Shown: positions 15,398 through 26,248 of the stretch, piece by piece
How positions within the stretch are numbered: position 1 is the stretch's first letter
How the letters are laid out: every line of letters begins with the position of its first letter
NCBI RefSeq assembly: GCF_036169555.1
Contig: NZ_CP108032.1
Span: 2,914,001-2,978,000 of the forward strand
Direction: 5' to 3'
From: Streptomyces sp. NBC_00306
GTDB lineage: Bacteria; Actinomycetota; Actinomycetes; Streptomycetales; Streptomycetaceae
DNA length: 64,000 nt
The notes under the pieces: model-generated
The model's database searches: none
Seen by the model: only the letters and a program-made list of their open reading frames with translations
What the model was told of the DNA's origin: nothing
Made by a program: the position numbers and the translations under genes

Positions 15398-17212
15398 GTG
15401 AGCGGAACCTCCGAAGGAACAGGGCCGACGGGAGTCGCGGTGCCCGGCAGGGCGCGGCCGAAGATCACGGAGCGTCACCAGGTCGGCCGGTCCGCCGCCG
15501 AACTGCGCGACTACCGGGCGGCATTCAACGCCGCACACCTCGCGATGGCGGTCGTCGACCAGGACGGACTCGTCGTGACGGCCAACGCGGCGCTCGCGAC
15601 GCTCTTCGGCTCGGAGCCCGTGGACCTCCTGGAGCGGACGGCCGCCGACCTGGTGGACCTCGCCTCCGACCGGCGCACCTGGCACGCGTACCGCGAGGTG
15701 CTGCGCGGCCGGCGCTCCCGCTTCCGGTGCACCCGCAGGCTCAAGCACCCCGACGGACGCGCGCTGTGGGCGGAGGTCACGGTGGCGCCGGTGCCCGACA
15801 GCCGCAATGTGCTGCTGTCCGTCGCGGACATCAGCGACCGGCGCGAACTGCACGCGCGGCTGCGCCATCTCCAGATGCATGACGCGGTGACCCGGCTGCC
15901 CAACCGGACGCTGTTCTTCGAACGGCTCGCCTCGGCGCTCGAATCGTCGGCGTACGACCAGGGGTCCACCGGCCGGGTCGGCCTCTGCTATCTCGACCTC
16001 GACGGTTTCAAGGCGGTCAACGACACCCTCGGGCACCGGGTCGGCGACCGGCTGCTCGCGGCCGTCGCCCGGCGGCTCACCGAGTGCGCGGACGGCGACG
16101 GTTACACCCGCAGCGGCGGCCATCTGGTGGCCCGGCTCGGCGGCGACGAGTTCGCGATCCTGGTCGAGGACTCCACGGGTACGGACCAGGTCGCCGATCT
16201 CGCCCGGTCCGTACTGGTCGCGCTGCAGCAGCCGTTCGACCTCGACGGGCAGCGGCTCTCGGTCTCCGCGTCGATCGGGGTGGTGGAGCGTACGGTCGCC
16301 GGCACGACCGCGACGGGGCTGATGCAGGCCGCCGACACGACGCTCTACTGGGCGAAGGCGGACGGCAAGGCGCGCTGGACGCTCTTCGATCCCGAGCGCA
16401 ACGCGCACCGGATGACGCGGCAGGCCCTCTCCTCGACGCTGCGGCCGGCGGTGGAGCGCGGGGAGTTCGCGCTGGAGTACCAACCGCTGGTGGGACTGGC
16501 GGACGGGATGACGCGCGGCGTCGAGGCGCTGGTGCGCTGGAATCACCCGCAGTTCGGGACACTTGCGCCGAATCGGTTCATCGGAATCGCGGAGGAGGAC
16601 GGCTCGATCGTCCAGCTCGGGCGGTGGGTGCTGCGCACCGCCTGCCGCCAGGCGCGCCGGTGGCAGCAGGAGCACCCCGGCGTCCCGCCGCTGTTCGTGA
16701 GCGTCAATGTCGCCGTACGGCAGGTCTGGGACTCGGACCTGGTGGCGGACGTGGCGGAGATCCTCGCCGAGACGGGGCTCGCGCCGCACCTTCTCCAGCT
16801 CGAACTCACCGAGTCCGCGGTGATGGGTTCGGCCGGCAGGCCCCTCCAGGCGCTCCAGGCGCTCAGCGACATGGGCGTGCAGATCGCCATCGACGACTTC
16901 GGCACGGGCTATTCGAACCTGGCGTATCTGAGCCGGCTGCCGGTCTCGGCGCTGAAGCTGGACGGATCGTTCGTCCGGGGCTTCCAGGACGAGGCGCACC
17001 CGAACCCGGCGGACGAGACGATCGTCGAGGCCCTCGTCCAGCTCGCGCACCGGCTCGGTCTGACGGTCACGGCGGAGTGCGTGGAGACCTCGGGGCAGGC
17101 CTCCCGGCTGCGCAGCATCGGCTGCGACACGGGTCAGGGCTGGCTGTACTCACGGGCCGTGGCGCCGGACCGGATCGGGGCGATGATCGGCATCAGCGCG
17201 CTGCCCGGGTGA
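15398..17212 (+). CDS. PAS-GGDEF-EAL cyclic-di-GMP enzyme
   Basis: Cytosolic signalling enzyme of 604 residues predicted both to make and to break cyclic di-GMP. A PAS domain (about 38-160; AMAVVDQDGLVVTANAAL) precedes a GGDEF domain with an intact active site (LVARLGGDEFAIL near residue 250). No RxxD inhibitory site is visible. The EAL domain follows with Glu376 in VEALVRW, the Asn of SVNVA, LELTES, IDDFGTGYSNLAYL, the Lys of ALKLDGS and AECVET, so its catalytic set is complete. No membrane segments are present. Streptomyces RmdA and RmdB have the same domain order, but orthology is not assigned. The GTG start has GGGAG upstream. A perfect hairpin follows the gene. Confidence 0.93.
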   Translation: MSGTSEGTGPTGVAVPGRARPKITERHQVGRSAAELRDYRAAFNAAHLAMAVVDQDGLVVTANAALATLFGSEPVDLLERTAADLVDLASDRRTWHAYREVLRGRRSRFRCTRRLKHPDGRALWAEVTVAPVPDSRNVLLSVADISDRRELHARLRHLQMHDAVTRLPNRTLFFERLASALESSAYDQGSTGRVGLCYLDLDGFKAVNDTLGHRVGDRLLAAVARRLTECADGDGYTRSGGHLVARLGGDEFAILVEDSTGTDQVADLARSVLVALQQPFDLDGQRLSVSASIGVVERTVAGTTATGLMQAADTTLYWAKADGKARWTLFDPERNAHRMTRQALSSTLRPAVERGEFALEYQPLVGLADGMTRGVEALVRWNHPQFGTLAPNRFIGIAEEDGSIVQLGRWVLRTACRQARRWQQEHPGVPPLFVSVNVAVRQVWDSDLVADVAEILAETGLAPHLLQLELTESAVMGSAGRPLQALQALSDMGVQIAIDDFGTGYSNLAYLSRLPVSALKLDGSFVRGFQDEAHPNPADETIVEALVQLAHRLGLTVTAECVETSGQASRLRSIGCDTGQGWLYSRAVAPDRIGAMIGISALPG

Positions 17213-17240
17213 GGACCGGCGCCGCGGGCGCTTGACGACG

Positions 17241-17282
17241 GGCGCCGCCCCGGACCCCTGAGCGGGGGTCCGGGGCGGCGCC
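17241..17282. terminator. Bidirectional terminator, perfect 18-bp stem
   Basis: GGCGCCGCCCCGGACCCC (17241-17258) is exactly complementary to 17265-17282 across a 6-base loop. It sits between the convergent GGDEF-EAL and chitinase genes, so it can stop both transcripts. There is no U-tract, which is usual in Streptomyces. Confidence 0.9.
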
Positions 17283-17309
17283 GTGGTGGGGGGCGGGGAG
17301 CACCTGTGA

Positions 17310-19016
<1,707 letters not shown>

Positions 19017-19084
19017 GGACAGCCTCCGGGGTTGTGCCGACGTGAGTGGGAGAAGAGATAGCGATCCGGCCACCGGCGCGTCAA

Positions 19085-19112
19085 TGGTCCTGACCACATT
19101 AGGACTAGACCA
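19085..19112 (-). promoter_or_regulatory. Paired dre-like operator upstream of chitinase
   Basis: Read toward the chitinase, TGGTCTAGTCCT (19101-19112) and TGGTCAGGACCA (19085-19096) form a 12-bp direct repeat 16 bp apart. Both resemble the TGGTCTAGACCA core bound by the GlcNAc regulator DasR, and the direct repeats known in Streptomyces chitinase promoters. Confidence 0.75.
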
Positions 19113-19221
19113 ATTTTGACGAGAAACCGCTTGTCAGGCTGTTGCAACAGTATGCAAAAACCGCCCGCCACCATCGTGACGAGCGGTTTAAGGGTGCGTT
19201 AACCGAGCCCTGCGGCCCTGA

Positions 19222-20313
19222 TCAGGAAGGAACCACCGAGGTCGGCAATTCGTAGGCGTCGGCGATCAGTTCGTACGAACGGAGCCGGATGTAACCGCCG
19301 TGGGCATTGGCCGTGAGCATCAACTCGTCGGCCCCCGTGCGCTTCTGGAGGTCGTCCAGACCGGTGCGCACCGCGTCCGGCGTGCCGTGGACGATGTTGG
19401 TCAGCCAGCTGTCGACGAACTCCCGCTCCATGGGGCTGAACCGATACACCTCGGCCTCTTCGGGCGTCGGCACGAGCCCCGGGCGGCCGGTGCGCAGCCG
19501 CAGCATCGACAGCGCCCCGGTCAGCACCTGCCGGCGGGCCTCCCTCTCGTCGTCGGCGGCGAGCGCCGCCACCCCGATGAGCGCGTAGGGGGCGTCCAGC
19601 ACCGCCGAGGGCCGGAAGGACTCGCGGTAGAGGTCGAGCGCCGGGATGGTGTTCTGCGCCGAGAAGTGGTGGGCGAAGGCGAAGGGCAGTCCCAGCACGC
19701 CGGCCAGCCGGGCGCTGAAACCGGAGGAGCCGAGGAGCCAGACGGGCGGACGGCCGGTGGGCCCCTGCACCGGGCCCGGGACCGCGTGAATACGGCTGTA
19801 GGGGTGCCCGTCGGGGAAGTCGTCGTCCAGGAACCGTGTCAGTTCGGCGAGTTGCTGCGGGAAGTCGTCGGCGCCCTCGCCCAGCCGCTCGGTGCGCCGC
19901 AGTGCGGCGGCGGTCGCGCCGTCCGTACCGGGGGCGCGGCCGAGGCCGAGGTCGACACGGCCCGGGGCGAGCGCCTCCAGCGTGCCGAACTGCTCGGCGA
20001 TGACGAGAGGCGCGTGATTGGGCAGCATCACGCCGCCGGAGCCGAGGCGGATGTGCTCGGTGTGCGCGGCGAGGTGCGCGAGGATCACGGCGGGCGAGGA
20101 GGAGGCGACGCCGGGCATGGAGTGGTGTTCGGCCACCCAGTGGCGGCCGTAGCCGCGACTCTCGGCGAGCCGGGCGATCTGCACACTGGTGCGCAGGGCG
20201 TCGCTCGCGGTACGGCCCTCGCCGACCGTGACCAGATCCAGTACGGACAGCGGCACCGGCGCAGTACCCCGTGCCGTGCCTCGTATTGGGTCGCCCTGTA
20301 TCGCGTCGTCCAC
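19222..20313 (-). CDS. LLM-class flavin-dependent monooxygenase
   Basis: Luciferase-like oxidoreductase of 363 residues. The N-terminus (VPLSVLDLVTVGEG), RHWVAEHHSMPGVASSSPAV, LGSGGVMLPNHAPLVIAEQF and RVDLGLGRAPGTD are hallmarks of the bacterial-luciferase-like group that uses reduced FMN. The C-terminal ELMLTANAHGG closes the barrel. The substrate cannot be deduced. The GTG at 20313 has AGGAGG upstream. The frame continues much further, but that part is low-complexity GC-rich sequence. The gene stands alone, ending 205 bp before the chitinase start on the same strand. A weak hairpin (AAACCGC...GCGGTTT) lies between them. Confidence 0.92.
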   Translation of the reverse strand: MDDAIQGDPIRGTARGTAPVPLSVLDLVTVGEGRTASDALRTSVQIARLAESRGYGRHWVAEHHSMPGVASSSPAVILAHLAAHTEHIRLGSGGVMLPNHAPLVIAEQFGTLEALAPGRVDLGLGRAPGTDGATAAALRRTERLGEGADDFPQQLAELTRFLDDDFPDGHPYSRIHAVPGPVQGPTGRPPVWLLGSSGFSARLAGVLGLPFAFAHHFSAQNTIPALDLYRESFRPSAVLDAPYALIGVAALAADDEREARRQVLTGALSMLRLRTGRPGLVPTPEEAEVYRFSPMEREFVDSWLTNIVHGTPDAVRTGLDDLQKRTGADELMLTANAHGGYIRLRSYELIADAYELPTSVVPS

Positions 20314-20681
20314 CGGTTCAGCCCTCCTGCGCGTAAAAACGTACAACACAGAAGAACAGGAGGGCCTCTCCGCTTTATTCCGGAGCGGGACGGGGCCGGG
20401 GCCCCGGCGCAGGTCCGAGCGCCGTCCCATCACCCCCGGCGGGATCCGGTTCGAGACGTCGGGCCCGGGTCGGCATCCCGGACCGGATCGGTTCCGGTGG
20501 GGTGCGGTTCCGGGCTGCACGGTTCAGGTCCGGGAACGCCCGGCCGCTCGGACCGGAGCAGCGCCCGGGCCGCGCGGCGGTCAGGGTCCGGACCCGGCCG
20601 CTCGGAGCGGAGCCGGGCCCGGCCCCTCGCACGAGGCCCGGGCCCGGGCCGCTCAAACCGTGCCCCGGCCCGGCCCGCCGC
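20314..20681. other. GC-rich low-complexity gap
   Basis: No gene seen in 368 bp. From about 20390 onward the sequence is almost entirely G and C with repeated CCGGGCCCGG and CGGAGC words. All frames stay open for composition reasons alone. The upstream promoter of the LLM gene probably lies near 20314-20370, where the sequence is less biased. Confidence 0.6.
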
Positions 20682-21413
20682 TCAGATCCGGATTTGGTCC
20701 CGCTTGGCGAACAGCGTGCCCAGCTTCGGCGCCCACGCCCGGCGCTCGGCCAGCCGCAGGCCCTCCCAGACGGTCACCTGGTTCGCCGTGAGGACCGGCT
20801 TGCCGAGCGTCTCCTCCAGCTCGGGCAGATACGCCGCCGTGTGCAGGGCCGTGTCCGGCAGCAGCACGATCTCCGCGTCCGGATGGTCTCCCGCACGCGC
20901 CAGCTCCAGCACCTCGTCCCGGCCCCAGGTGCCGACCTCGGCCGCCGTGATGATGCCGCTCGCCCGGTCCGCGACCACCTCGGTCCCCGCGGCCTTGAGG
21001 AACGCCGTGAAGTGGGCGGTGACATCCTCCGGATAGGTCGCCGCCACCGCCACCCGTTCCGCGCCCAGCGCGCGTACCGCGTGGGCGAAGGCGAACGACG
21101 TGCTGGACGCCGGGAGGCCCGCGGCCAGCGCGAGCGCCCGTGTCTGCTCGTGGGCGCCGTCCCACCCGTATACGAAGCTTCCGCTCGTGCACGCCCAGAC
21201 GACCGACTCGGCGCCCGCGAGGCGGAGTTCCTCCACGCCCGCGGCGAGCCGCTCGGGCGACCCCATGTTCAGCAGGGCGTCCACGCGGTGGGCGTCCTCG
21301 CCGATGTCGGTGTGCACGACCGGCAGCCTGATGTCGCTGTCGAGCAGCACCTCGAAGCGTGGGTAGTCGTCCTCGGCGGAGTGCCCGGGGTACAGAAGTC
21401 CGACCGTGGTCAT
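20682..21413 (-). CDS. Maleate-isomerase-like protein lacking the second catalytic Cys
   Basis: Protein of 243 residues in the Asp/Glu racemase and maleate isomerase superfamily. It keeps the first nucleophile loop (VWACTSGSFVYGW, Cys75). Where its partner has ISCTNLPTY, this protein reads LLPDTALHT, so the second catalytic Cys is replaced by Asp187. Two-Cys isomerisation is therefore unlikely. It might be a decarboxylase-like or binding variant, or a non-catalytic partner of the next protein. The ATG overlaps the stop of the upstream paralogue as ATGA, so both are made together. EutA of ectoine utilisation belongs to the same superfamily. Confidence 0.85.
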   Translation of the reverse strand: MTTVGLLYPGHSAEDDYPRFEVLLDSDIRLPVVHTDIGEDAHRVDALLNMGSPERLAAGVEELRLAGAESVVWACTSGSFVYGWDGAHEQTRALALAAGLPASSTSFAFAHAVRALGAERVAVAATYPEDVTAHFTAFLKAAGTEVVADRASGIITAAEVGTWGRDEVLELARAGDHPDAEIVLLPDTALHTAAYLPELEETLGKPVLTANQVTVWEGLRLAERRAWAPKLGTLFAKRDQIRI

Positions 21414-22231
21414 GTCCAGCCTTCCTGTTCTTCGGGCTGGGCCGGCTGAGCCTGGGGCTGCGGTGCCTGGGGAGGGAGCGGGATCTCGGGCTGGGCCTCC
21501 GGCTGCAGCAGCAGCCCTTGGTAGGGCCCGACCGCGTGCACGCCGATCCGGCGCAGCGCCGCCCACATCGTCACCTGGTTCGCGGAGAGCACCGGCATCC
21601 TCAGTTCGGCCTCCAGCTGGGGGATCGCGTCGTACGTCGGCAGATTCGTGCAGCTGATGAAGAGCGCGTCGGCCGCGCCCACCACCGCCTGCCGCGCCAT
21701 GTCCACCACCGACCGGTACGGCACCTTCCAGATGTGCCGGGTCAGTCCGAGAAAAGCGCGGCCCGTGACGGTTGCCCCGGCTTCCGCCAAGTAGTCCTCC
21801 AGCGAACGCGTGACCGATTCCGTATAGGGGGTCACGAGGGCGATACGGCGGGCGCCCAGCTCGTCGAGTGCTTCGAGCAGGGCGCCGGACGTGGTCAGCG
21901 AGGCGACGTCCCCCGCCGAGGTCATCGCCTCGCACATGGCCCTCTCCCCGGCGACCCCGCCGACGAAGCTGCCGGATGTGCAGGCGTAGGCGATGACTTC
22001 GGGCTCGGACGCCCCGAGCGCCTGCACGGCCTTGTGCAGGGTCTCGTGCTCACTGACCAGGCGGGCGAGGTCGAGGGAGACCTCCACAGGGACGTAGGGA
22101 GTACGCGTCAGCCGCAGTGAGACGTCGTCGGGGACCCAACGCCACAGCTCGCGATCCAGCGCGAAATCGAACGGAGCGACGATGCCGACACCGCGTTGCG
22201 GTTGCGGCCCGCCGAGAAAGGAGACATCCAT
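21410..22231 (-). CDS. Maleate cis-trans isomerase family protein
   Basis: Protein of 273 residues with the two-Cys signature of maleate isomerases: YACTSGSFVGG (Cys84) and LFISCTNLPTYD (Cys194). LTTSGALLEALDELGARRIALV and the closing VLSANQVTMWAALR are typical of the family. The last 30 residues are a Pro/Gln-rich tail (PQAPQPQAQPAQPEE) not expected for this enzyme and probably unstructured. It is the first gene of a two-gene unit with the Cys-poor paralogue downstream, divergent from the hydroxyacid dehydrogenase across 97 bp. Related EutA proteins act with ectoine importers, and an Ehu-type importer follows at 25-28 kb. The substrate is unproven. Confidence 0.88.
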   Translation of the reverse strand: MDVSFLGGPQPQRGVGIVAPFDFALDRELWRWVPDDVSLRLTRTPYVPVEVSLDLARLVSEHETLHKAVQALGASEPEVIAYACTSGSFVGGVAGERAMCEAMTSAGDVASLTTSGALLEALDELGARRIALVTPYTESVTRSLEDYLAEAGATVTGRAFLGLTRHIWKVPYRSVVDMARQAVVGAADALFISCTNLPTYDAIPQLEAELRMPVLSANQVTMWAALRRIGVHAVGPYQGLLLQPEAQPEIPLPPQAPQPQAQPAQPEEQEGWT

Positions 22232-22328
22232 CGCCGGCCCCCTTTGACGTGTTGTTGACGACGTTAGGTTCGGCTGCGAGCGTGGGTCAATCCGTACATG
22301 TCAGACGTTACGAAACGGCTTCCGCTTG

Positions 22329-23279
22329 ATGTCCGAACCCACTCTTCTCGTCCTGCAGGCGGACCCCCCGCCCCGTCTCGGCAAGCTGACCGGGCGGGTC
22401 CGCGTCAGTTATGCCGACGAACAGTCGCTCGCCGCCCAACTCCCTCACGCCGACGTGCTGTTGGCCTGGGACTTCACCTCCGACGCGGTGCGGCTCGCCT
22501 GGCCGGGCGACGGCCCGCGGCCACGCTGGGTGCACACCCCGAGCGCCGGTGTGGACCGGCTGCTCTGCCCCGAACTGGCCGAATCCGACACGGTGGTCAC
22601 CAACGCCCGGGGCGTCTTCGAGGAACCCATCGCGGAGTACGTCGCGGGCCTGGTGCTCGCCATGGCGAAGGACCTCCCCGGGACCCTCGAACTCCAGCGG
22701 CAGCGCCGATGGCGCCATCGCGAAGGGCTGCGCGTCGCCGGCACCCGGGCCACGGTCGTCGGCGCCGGACCCATCGGCCGGGCGGTGGCCGCGACCCTGG
22801 AGGCCCTGGGCATCACCGTGGCGGTCGTGGGCCGGACCGCGCGGGGCGCCATCCACGGCACCGAGGATCTCGATCCGCTGCTGGCGCGCGCCGACTGGGT
22901 GGTGTGCGCCGCCCCGCTGACCGACGCGACACGCGGGATGTTCGACCGGCGGCGCTTCGCCCTGATGCAGCCGTCGGCCCGGTTCATCAACGTGGGACGC
23001 GGCCCGCTGGTCGTCGAGGACGATCTCGTCGCGGCGCTGAACGACCGGGTGATCACGGGCGCCGCCCTCGATGTCTTCACCTCGGAGCCGCTGGAGCCCG
23101 ACAGCGCGCTGTGGGACGTCCCCGGGCTGATCGTGTCCCCGCACATGAGCGGCGACACGGTGGGCTGGCGCGACCGGCTCGGCGAGCAGTTCGTCGATCT
23201 GTACGACCTCTGGGAGGCCGGAAAGCCGTTCCCGAACGTGGTGGACAAGAAACGTGGGTACGTCCCCATGCATGACTGA
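22329..23279 (+). CDS. D-isomer-specific 2-hydroxyacid dehydrogenase
   Basis: NAD(P)-dependent dehydrogenase of 316 residues. It has the usual halves: a catalytic N-terminus (WVHTPSAGVDRLL), the dinucleotide motif VVGAGPIGRAVAATLEAL, and the catalytic Arg region FINVGRGPLVVEDDL. The Glu of ALDVFTSEPLEPDSALW and the catalytic His in VSPHMSGDTVGW complete the active site. It would interconvert a 2-keto acid and a D-2-hydroxy acid. The ATG at 22329 is used; a TTG immediately before it is in frame. The 3' end overlaps the amidase start by 8 bp, tying both to one transcript. Confidence 0.93.
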   Translation: MSEPTLLVLQADPPPRLGKLTGRVRVSYADEQSLAAQLPHADVLLAWDFTSDAVRLAWPGDGPRPRWVHTPSAGVDRLLCPELAESDTVVTNARGVFEEPIAEYVAGLVLAMAKDLPGTLELQRQRRWRHREGLRVAGTRATVVGAGPIGRAVAATLEALGITVAVVGRTARGAIHGTEDLDPLLARADWVVCAAPLTDATRGMFDRRRFALMQPSARFINVGRGPLVVEDDLVAALNDRVITGAALDVFTSEPLEPDSALWDVPGLIVSPHMSGDTVGWRDRLGEQFVDLYDLWEAGKPFPNVVDKKRGYVPMHD

Positions 23280-24678
23280 TCCGCTGACTGACCACACCGC
23301 ACGCCAACTGCTGGCCGGCTACGAGAAAGGGGACTTCACGCCCGTCGAGGCGACCCGAGCGGCACTGGAGAGGATCGAGGCGGTGCAGCCGCTGGTCAAC
23401 GCCTTCGTCCGGGTCGACGCCGAGGCAGCGATCGCCCAGGCCGAGGCCTCGGCCGAACGCTGGCGGCGGAAGGAGCCGCAAGGGCTGCTCGACGGCGTGC
23501 CGGTCACCGTGAAGGACCTGCTGCTCCAGCGCGGCGGGCCGACACTGCGCGGCTCGCACACCGTCCGCGCCGAGGGCGCCTGGGACGAGGACGCGCCGTC
23601 GGTGGCGCGGATGCGCGAACACGGCGCGGTCTTCCTCGCTAAGACCACCACGCCCGAGTTCGGCTGGAAGGGGGTCACCGACTCCCCCCGGCACGGTGTC
23701 ACCGGCAACCCCTACGACCCGTCGCGGACGGCCGGCGGCTCCAGCGGCGGCAGCGGGGCCGCGGTGGCGCTGGGCGCGGGCGCCCTCTCGCTGGGCACGG
23801 ACGGCGGCGGTTCGGTCCGTATCCCCGCCTCCTTCTGCGGGATCTTCGGCCTCAAGCCGACGTACGGCCGGGTACCGCTGTATCCCTCCAGCCCGTTCGG
23901 AACCCTGGCGCACGTCGGCCCGATGACCCGCGACGCGGCTGACGCGGCACTGCTGCTCGATGTGATCAGCGGCCCGGACTGGCGGGACTGGTCGCAACTG
24001 GCGCCCGCGGGCAGCGCACAGGACGCGCTCGCGGACGGCATCCACGGGCTGCGGATCGCCTACTCGCCGTCCTTCGGCGGGCAGGTGGCGGTCCGTCCGG
24101 CGATCGCCTCCGCGGTACGCGGGGCGGTGCAGGCGCTGGCCGGGCGCGGCGCGTACATCGAGGAGGCCGACCCCGACATCAGCGACCCGGTGGAGGCCTT
24201 CCACACCCTGTGGTTCAGCGGTGCGGCGCGGCTGCTCCAGGCGCTGGGGTCCCCGCAGCGGCAGTCGCTGGACCCCGGGCTGCGCGAGATCACCGCGATC
24301 GGCGCGCGGCACAGCGCGCTGGAGTATCTGGCGGCCGTGGACACCCGGATGGATCTGGGCCGGCGCATGGGGCGCTTCCACAGCACGTACGACCTGCTGG
24401 TGACGCCGACGCTGCCGGTCACCGCCTTCGAGGCGGGGGCGGAGGTGCCGGCCGGCTCGGGGCACCGTCGCTGGACGGGTTGGACGCCGTTCACCTATCC
24501 CTTCAACCTGACGCAGCAGCCCGCCGCCACCGTGCCGTGCGGGGTGGACGAGGACGGGCTGCCGATCGGCGTCCAGCTGGTCGGGGCGCGGCACGCGGAC
24601 GCGCTGGTGCTGCGGGCCGCGCACGCGCTCTACGAGTCGGGAGTGGCGTCGATCCCCGCGCCCCGTCCGCGGATCTGA
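23272..24678 (+). CDS. Amidase-signature-family amidase
   Basis: Amidohydrolase of 468 residues with the Ser-cisSer-Lys triad of the amidase signature family. The Lys is in GVPVTVKDLLL, and the two Ser lie in RTAGGSSGGSGAAVALG. SLGTDGGGSVRIPASFCG and GLKPTYGRVP follow as expected. It hydrolyses an amide to an acid and ammonia; GatA-type transamidation is unlikely without GatB and GatC nearby. The start is the ATG at 23272, inside the preceding dehydrogenase's last codons. Next to maleate-isomerase-like proteins and an amino-acid-type importer, a role in breaking down an imported nitrogen compound is reasonable inference. Confidence 0.93.
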   Translation: MTDPLTDHTARQLLAGYEKGDFTPVEATRAALERIEAVQPLVNAFVRVDAEAAIAQAEASAERWRRKEPQGLLDGVPVTVKDLLLQRGGPTLRGSHTVRAEGAWDEDAPSVARMREHGAVFLAKTTTPEFGWKGVTDSPRHGVTGNPYDPSRTAGGSSGGSGAAVALGAGALSLGTDGGGSVRIPASFCGIFGLKPTYGRVPLYPSSPFGTLAHVGPMTRDAADAALLLDVISGPDWRDWSQLAPAGSAQDALADGIHGLRIAYSPSFGGQVAVRPAIASAVRGAVQALAGRGAYIEEADPDISDPVEAFHTLWFSGAARLLQALGSPQRQSLDPGLREITAIGARHSALEYLAAVDTRMDLGRRMGRFHSTYDLLVTPTLPVTAFEAGAEVPAGSGHRRWTGWTPFTYPFNLTQQPAATVPCGVDEDGLPIGVQLVGARHADALVLRAAHALYESGVASIPAPRPRI

Positions 24679-24702
24679 GCCGCGGACTCGCCCGGACAGG
24701 AC

Positions 24703-25224
24703 CTAGGCGCGCCGGAAGCTGAGGGTCTCCCCCAGCGCACCGGCCCGCCACAGGTCCTGACAGGCCTCGGCCATCCGGTCGAGGCCGTCGACCACGGTGC
24801 CCCAGACGATGCCGGGGACCCATCCGGTGTCGCCGTTGAGCAGCAGGTTGTTGCGTTCGTAGAACAGCGCGAGGTCGACGACGGTGGCGCGGCCCGCGTG
24901 CGCCGCCTTGTCCCCGTAGCCGTACGAGTTCGTACCCAATTGCACATCGGAGAAGGTGAAGTAGCAGAGATCTCCCGGAATGGGAGTGACGGTCGGATTC
25001 TCCAGCGGCGGCTCCTGCGGCGCGAACGCGGGCAGCAGGGCGTAGATCTCGTTGCGCGCGTACTTGGCGTGGTAGACGTCGCCGCCCAGCGGCAGCGCGT
25101 CCCACACGGCGGCGCAGGTGATCGGGGCCTTGTCGGTCAAGAGCCGTGCCGTGCAGCTGATTCCGCGCTTGTCGAGCGAGACCTCGACGAAGCGGTCGGC
25201 CGGGCCGGTGATGTGGTCAGCCAT
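24703..25224 (-). CDS. DUF3830 family protein
   Basis: Small protein of 173 residues matching DUF3830, a cyclophilin-like beta-barrel family of unknown function found next to amidase, hydantoinase and racemase genes. Recognisable parts are CTARLLTDKAPITCAAVWDA, HAKYARNEIYALLP, PGDLCYFTF and GWVPGIVWGTVVDG. The ATG at 25224 has GAGGAG five bases upstream. It is convergent with the amidase (24-bp gap) and divergent from the importer genes. No catalytic residues can be named. Confidence 0.8.
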   Translation of the reverse strand: MADHITGPADRFVEVSLDKRGISCTARLLTDKAPITCAAVWDALPLGGDVYHAKYARNEIYALLPAFAPQEPPLENPTVTPIPGDLCYFTFSDVQLGTNSYGYGDKAAHAGRATVVDLALFYERNNLLLNGDTGWVPGIVWGTVVDGLDRMAEACQDLWRAGALGETLSFRRA

Positions 25225-25324
25225 GCAATCTCCTCGGGTGGGTGGTGCTCCTCCACTCATGCCCGCCGATCCCGGGCGCAAATTCATCCGCATACCCGAA
25301 TGCGAACGGGGTAGCCGCGCCCCC

Positions 25325-26248
25325 ATGGCTCCACCACAGGGGATATCCAGACACAGCACAGGCCAAGGAATCCGGCGCCGCTCACTGCTCGCCGGGGCCG
25401 TGGCCCTGGGTGCCGTGGGCGCCGTCGGTGCGACGAGCGCATGCAGCAGGGTGGCCACCGCCGACGCCGGTGACGGGGGGCATCTGCTGGAGCAACTGCG
25501 CGCGAAGAAGACCGTGCGGCTCGGGCTCGCGGGCGAGCAGCCGTACAGCTACATCGGCAAGGACGGCAAGATGACGGGTTCCGCCCCCGCCATCGCCGAA
25601 CGGATCTTCAAGGAGCTGGGTGTCGAGAACGTCCAGCCCTTCCCCACCGAGTTCGGTTCCCTGATCACCGGCCTCAACTCCCTCCAGTTCGACGTCGTCG
25701 CCGCCGGGATGTACATCAACCCCGAGCGCTGCGAACAGGTCATCTTCGCCGACCCCGAGTACCAGATGCTCGACGCGTTCATCGTGCGCAAGGGCAACCC
25801 GAAGAACCTGCACAGCTACAAGGACATCGCCGAGGCCGGCGCCAAGATGGCCACGGGCGTCGGCTACGCGGAGATCGACTACGCCAAGGAGGCCGGGGTC
25901 AAGAACCTGACGACCCTGCCCGACCAGCTCGCGGGCCTGCTCGCGGTGGAACAGGGCCGGGTCGACGTCTTCGTGGGCACCGCCGTCACCGTGCGCAATG
26001 TCGTGAAGGAGACCCGGAGCGGCAAGGTCGAGGCGACGGCCGAGGTCACGCCGTACGTCAAGGGCAAGCCGGTCATCGACGTCGGCGGCTTCGCGTTCCG
26101 CAGCCCCGAGACCACCCTCCGGGACGCCTTCAACCGTGAGCTGCACAAGCTCAAGAAGAGCGGCGAACTGCTGGAGATCATGCGGCCCTTCGGCTTCACG
26201 AAGGACCAGATGACCACCATCACCGCCAAGGAGAAGTGCAAGCCATGA
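25325..26248 (+). CDS. ehuB: ABC importer substrate-binding lipoprotein, EhuB type
   Basis: Extracytoplasmic solute-binding protein of 307 residues, SBP family 3 (polar amino acids, ectoine). A twin-Arg signal (RRRSLLAGAVALG) ends in a lipobox-like TSAC, so it is probably a Tat-exported lipoprotein. The mature part holds VRLGLAGEQPYSYIGKDGKM, FPTEFGSLITGLNSLQFDVV and VGTAVTVRNVV, close to EhuB of ectoine/hydroxyectoine uptake. The matching catabolic genes (eutBCD, doeA) are absent here, so ectoine as substrate is only one option. The stop overlaps the permease start as ATGA. The ATG lacks a clear ribosome site. Confidence 0.85.
   Translation: MAPPQGISRHSTGQGIRRRSLLAGAVALGAVGAVGATSACSRVATADAGDGGHLLEQLRAKKTVRLGLAGEQPYSYIGKDGKMTGSAPAIAERIFKELGVENVQPFPTEFGSLITGLNSLQFDVVAAGMYINPERCEQVIFADPEYQMLDAFIVRKGNPKNLHSYKDIAEAGAKMATGVGYAEIDYAKEAGVKNLTTLPDQLAGLLAVEQGRVDVFVGTAVTVRNVVKETRSGKVEATAEVTPYVKGKPVIDVGGFAFRSPETTLRDAFNRELHKLKKSGELLEIMRPFGFTKDQMTTITAKEKCKP

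Noticed and set aside
20375..20681. Minus-strand open frame in the GC-rich gap
   Set aside because: Pro/Gly/Arg composition typical of random GC-rich sequence, with no start signal.
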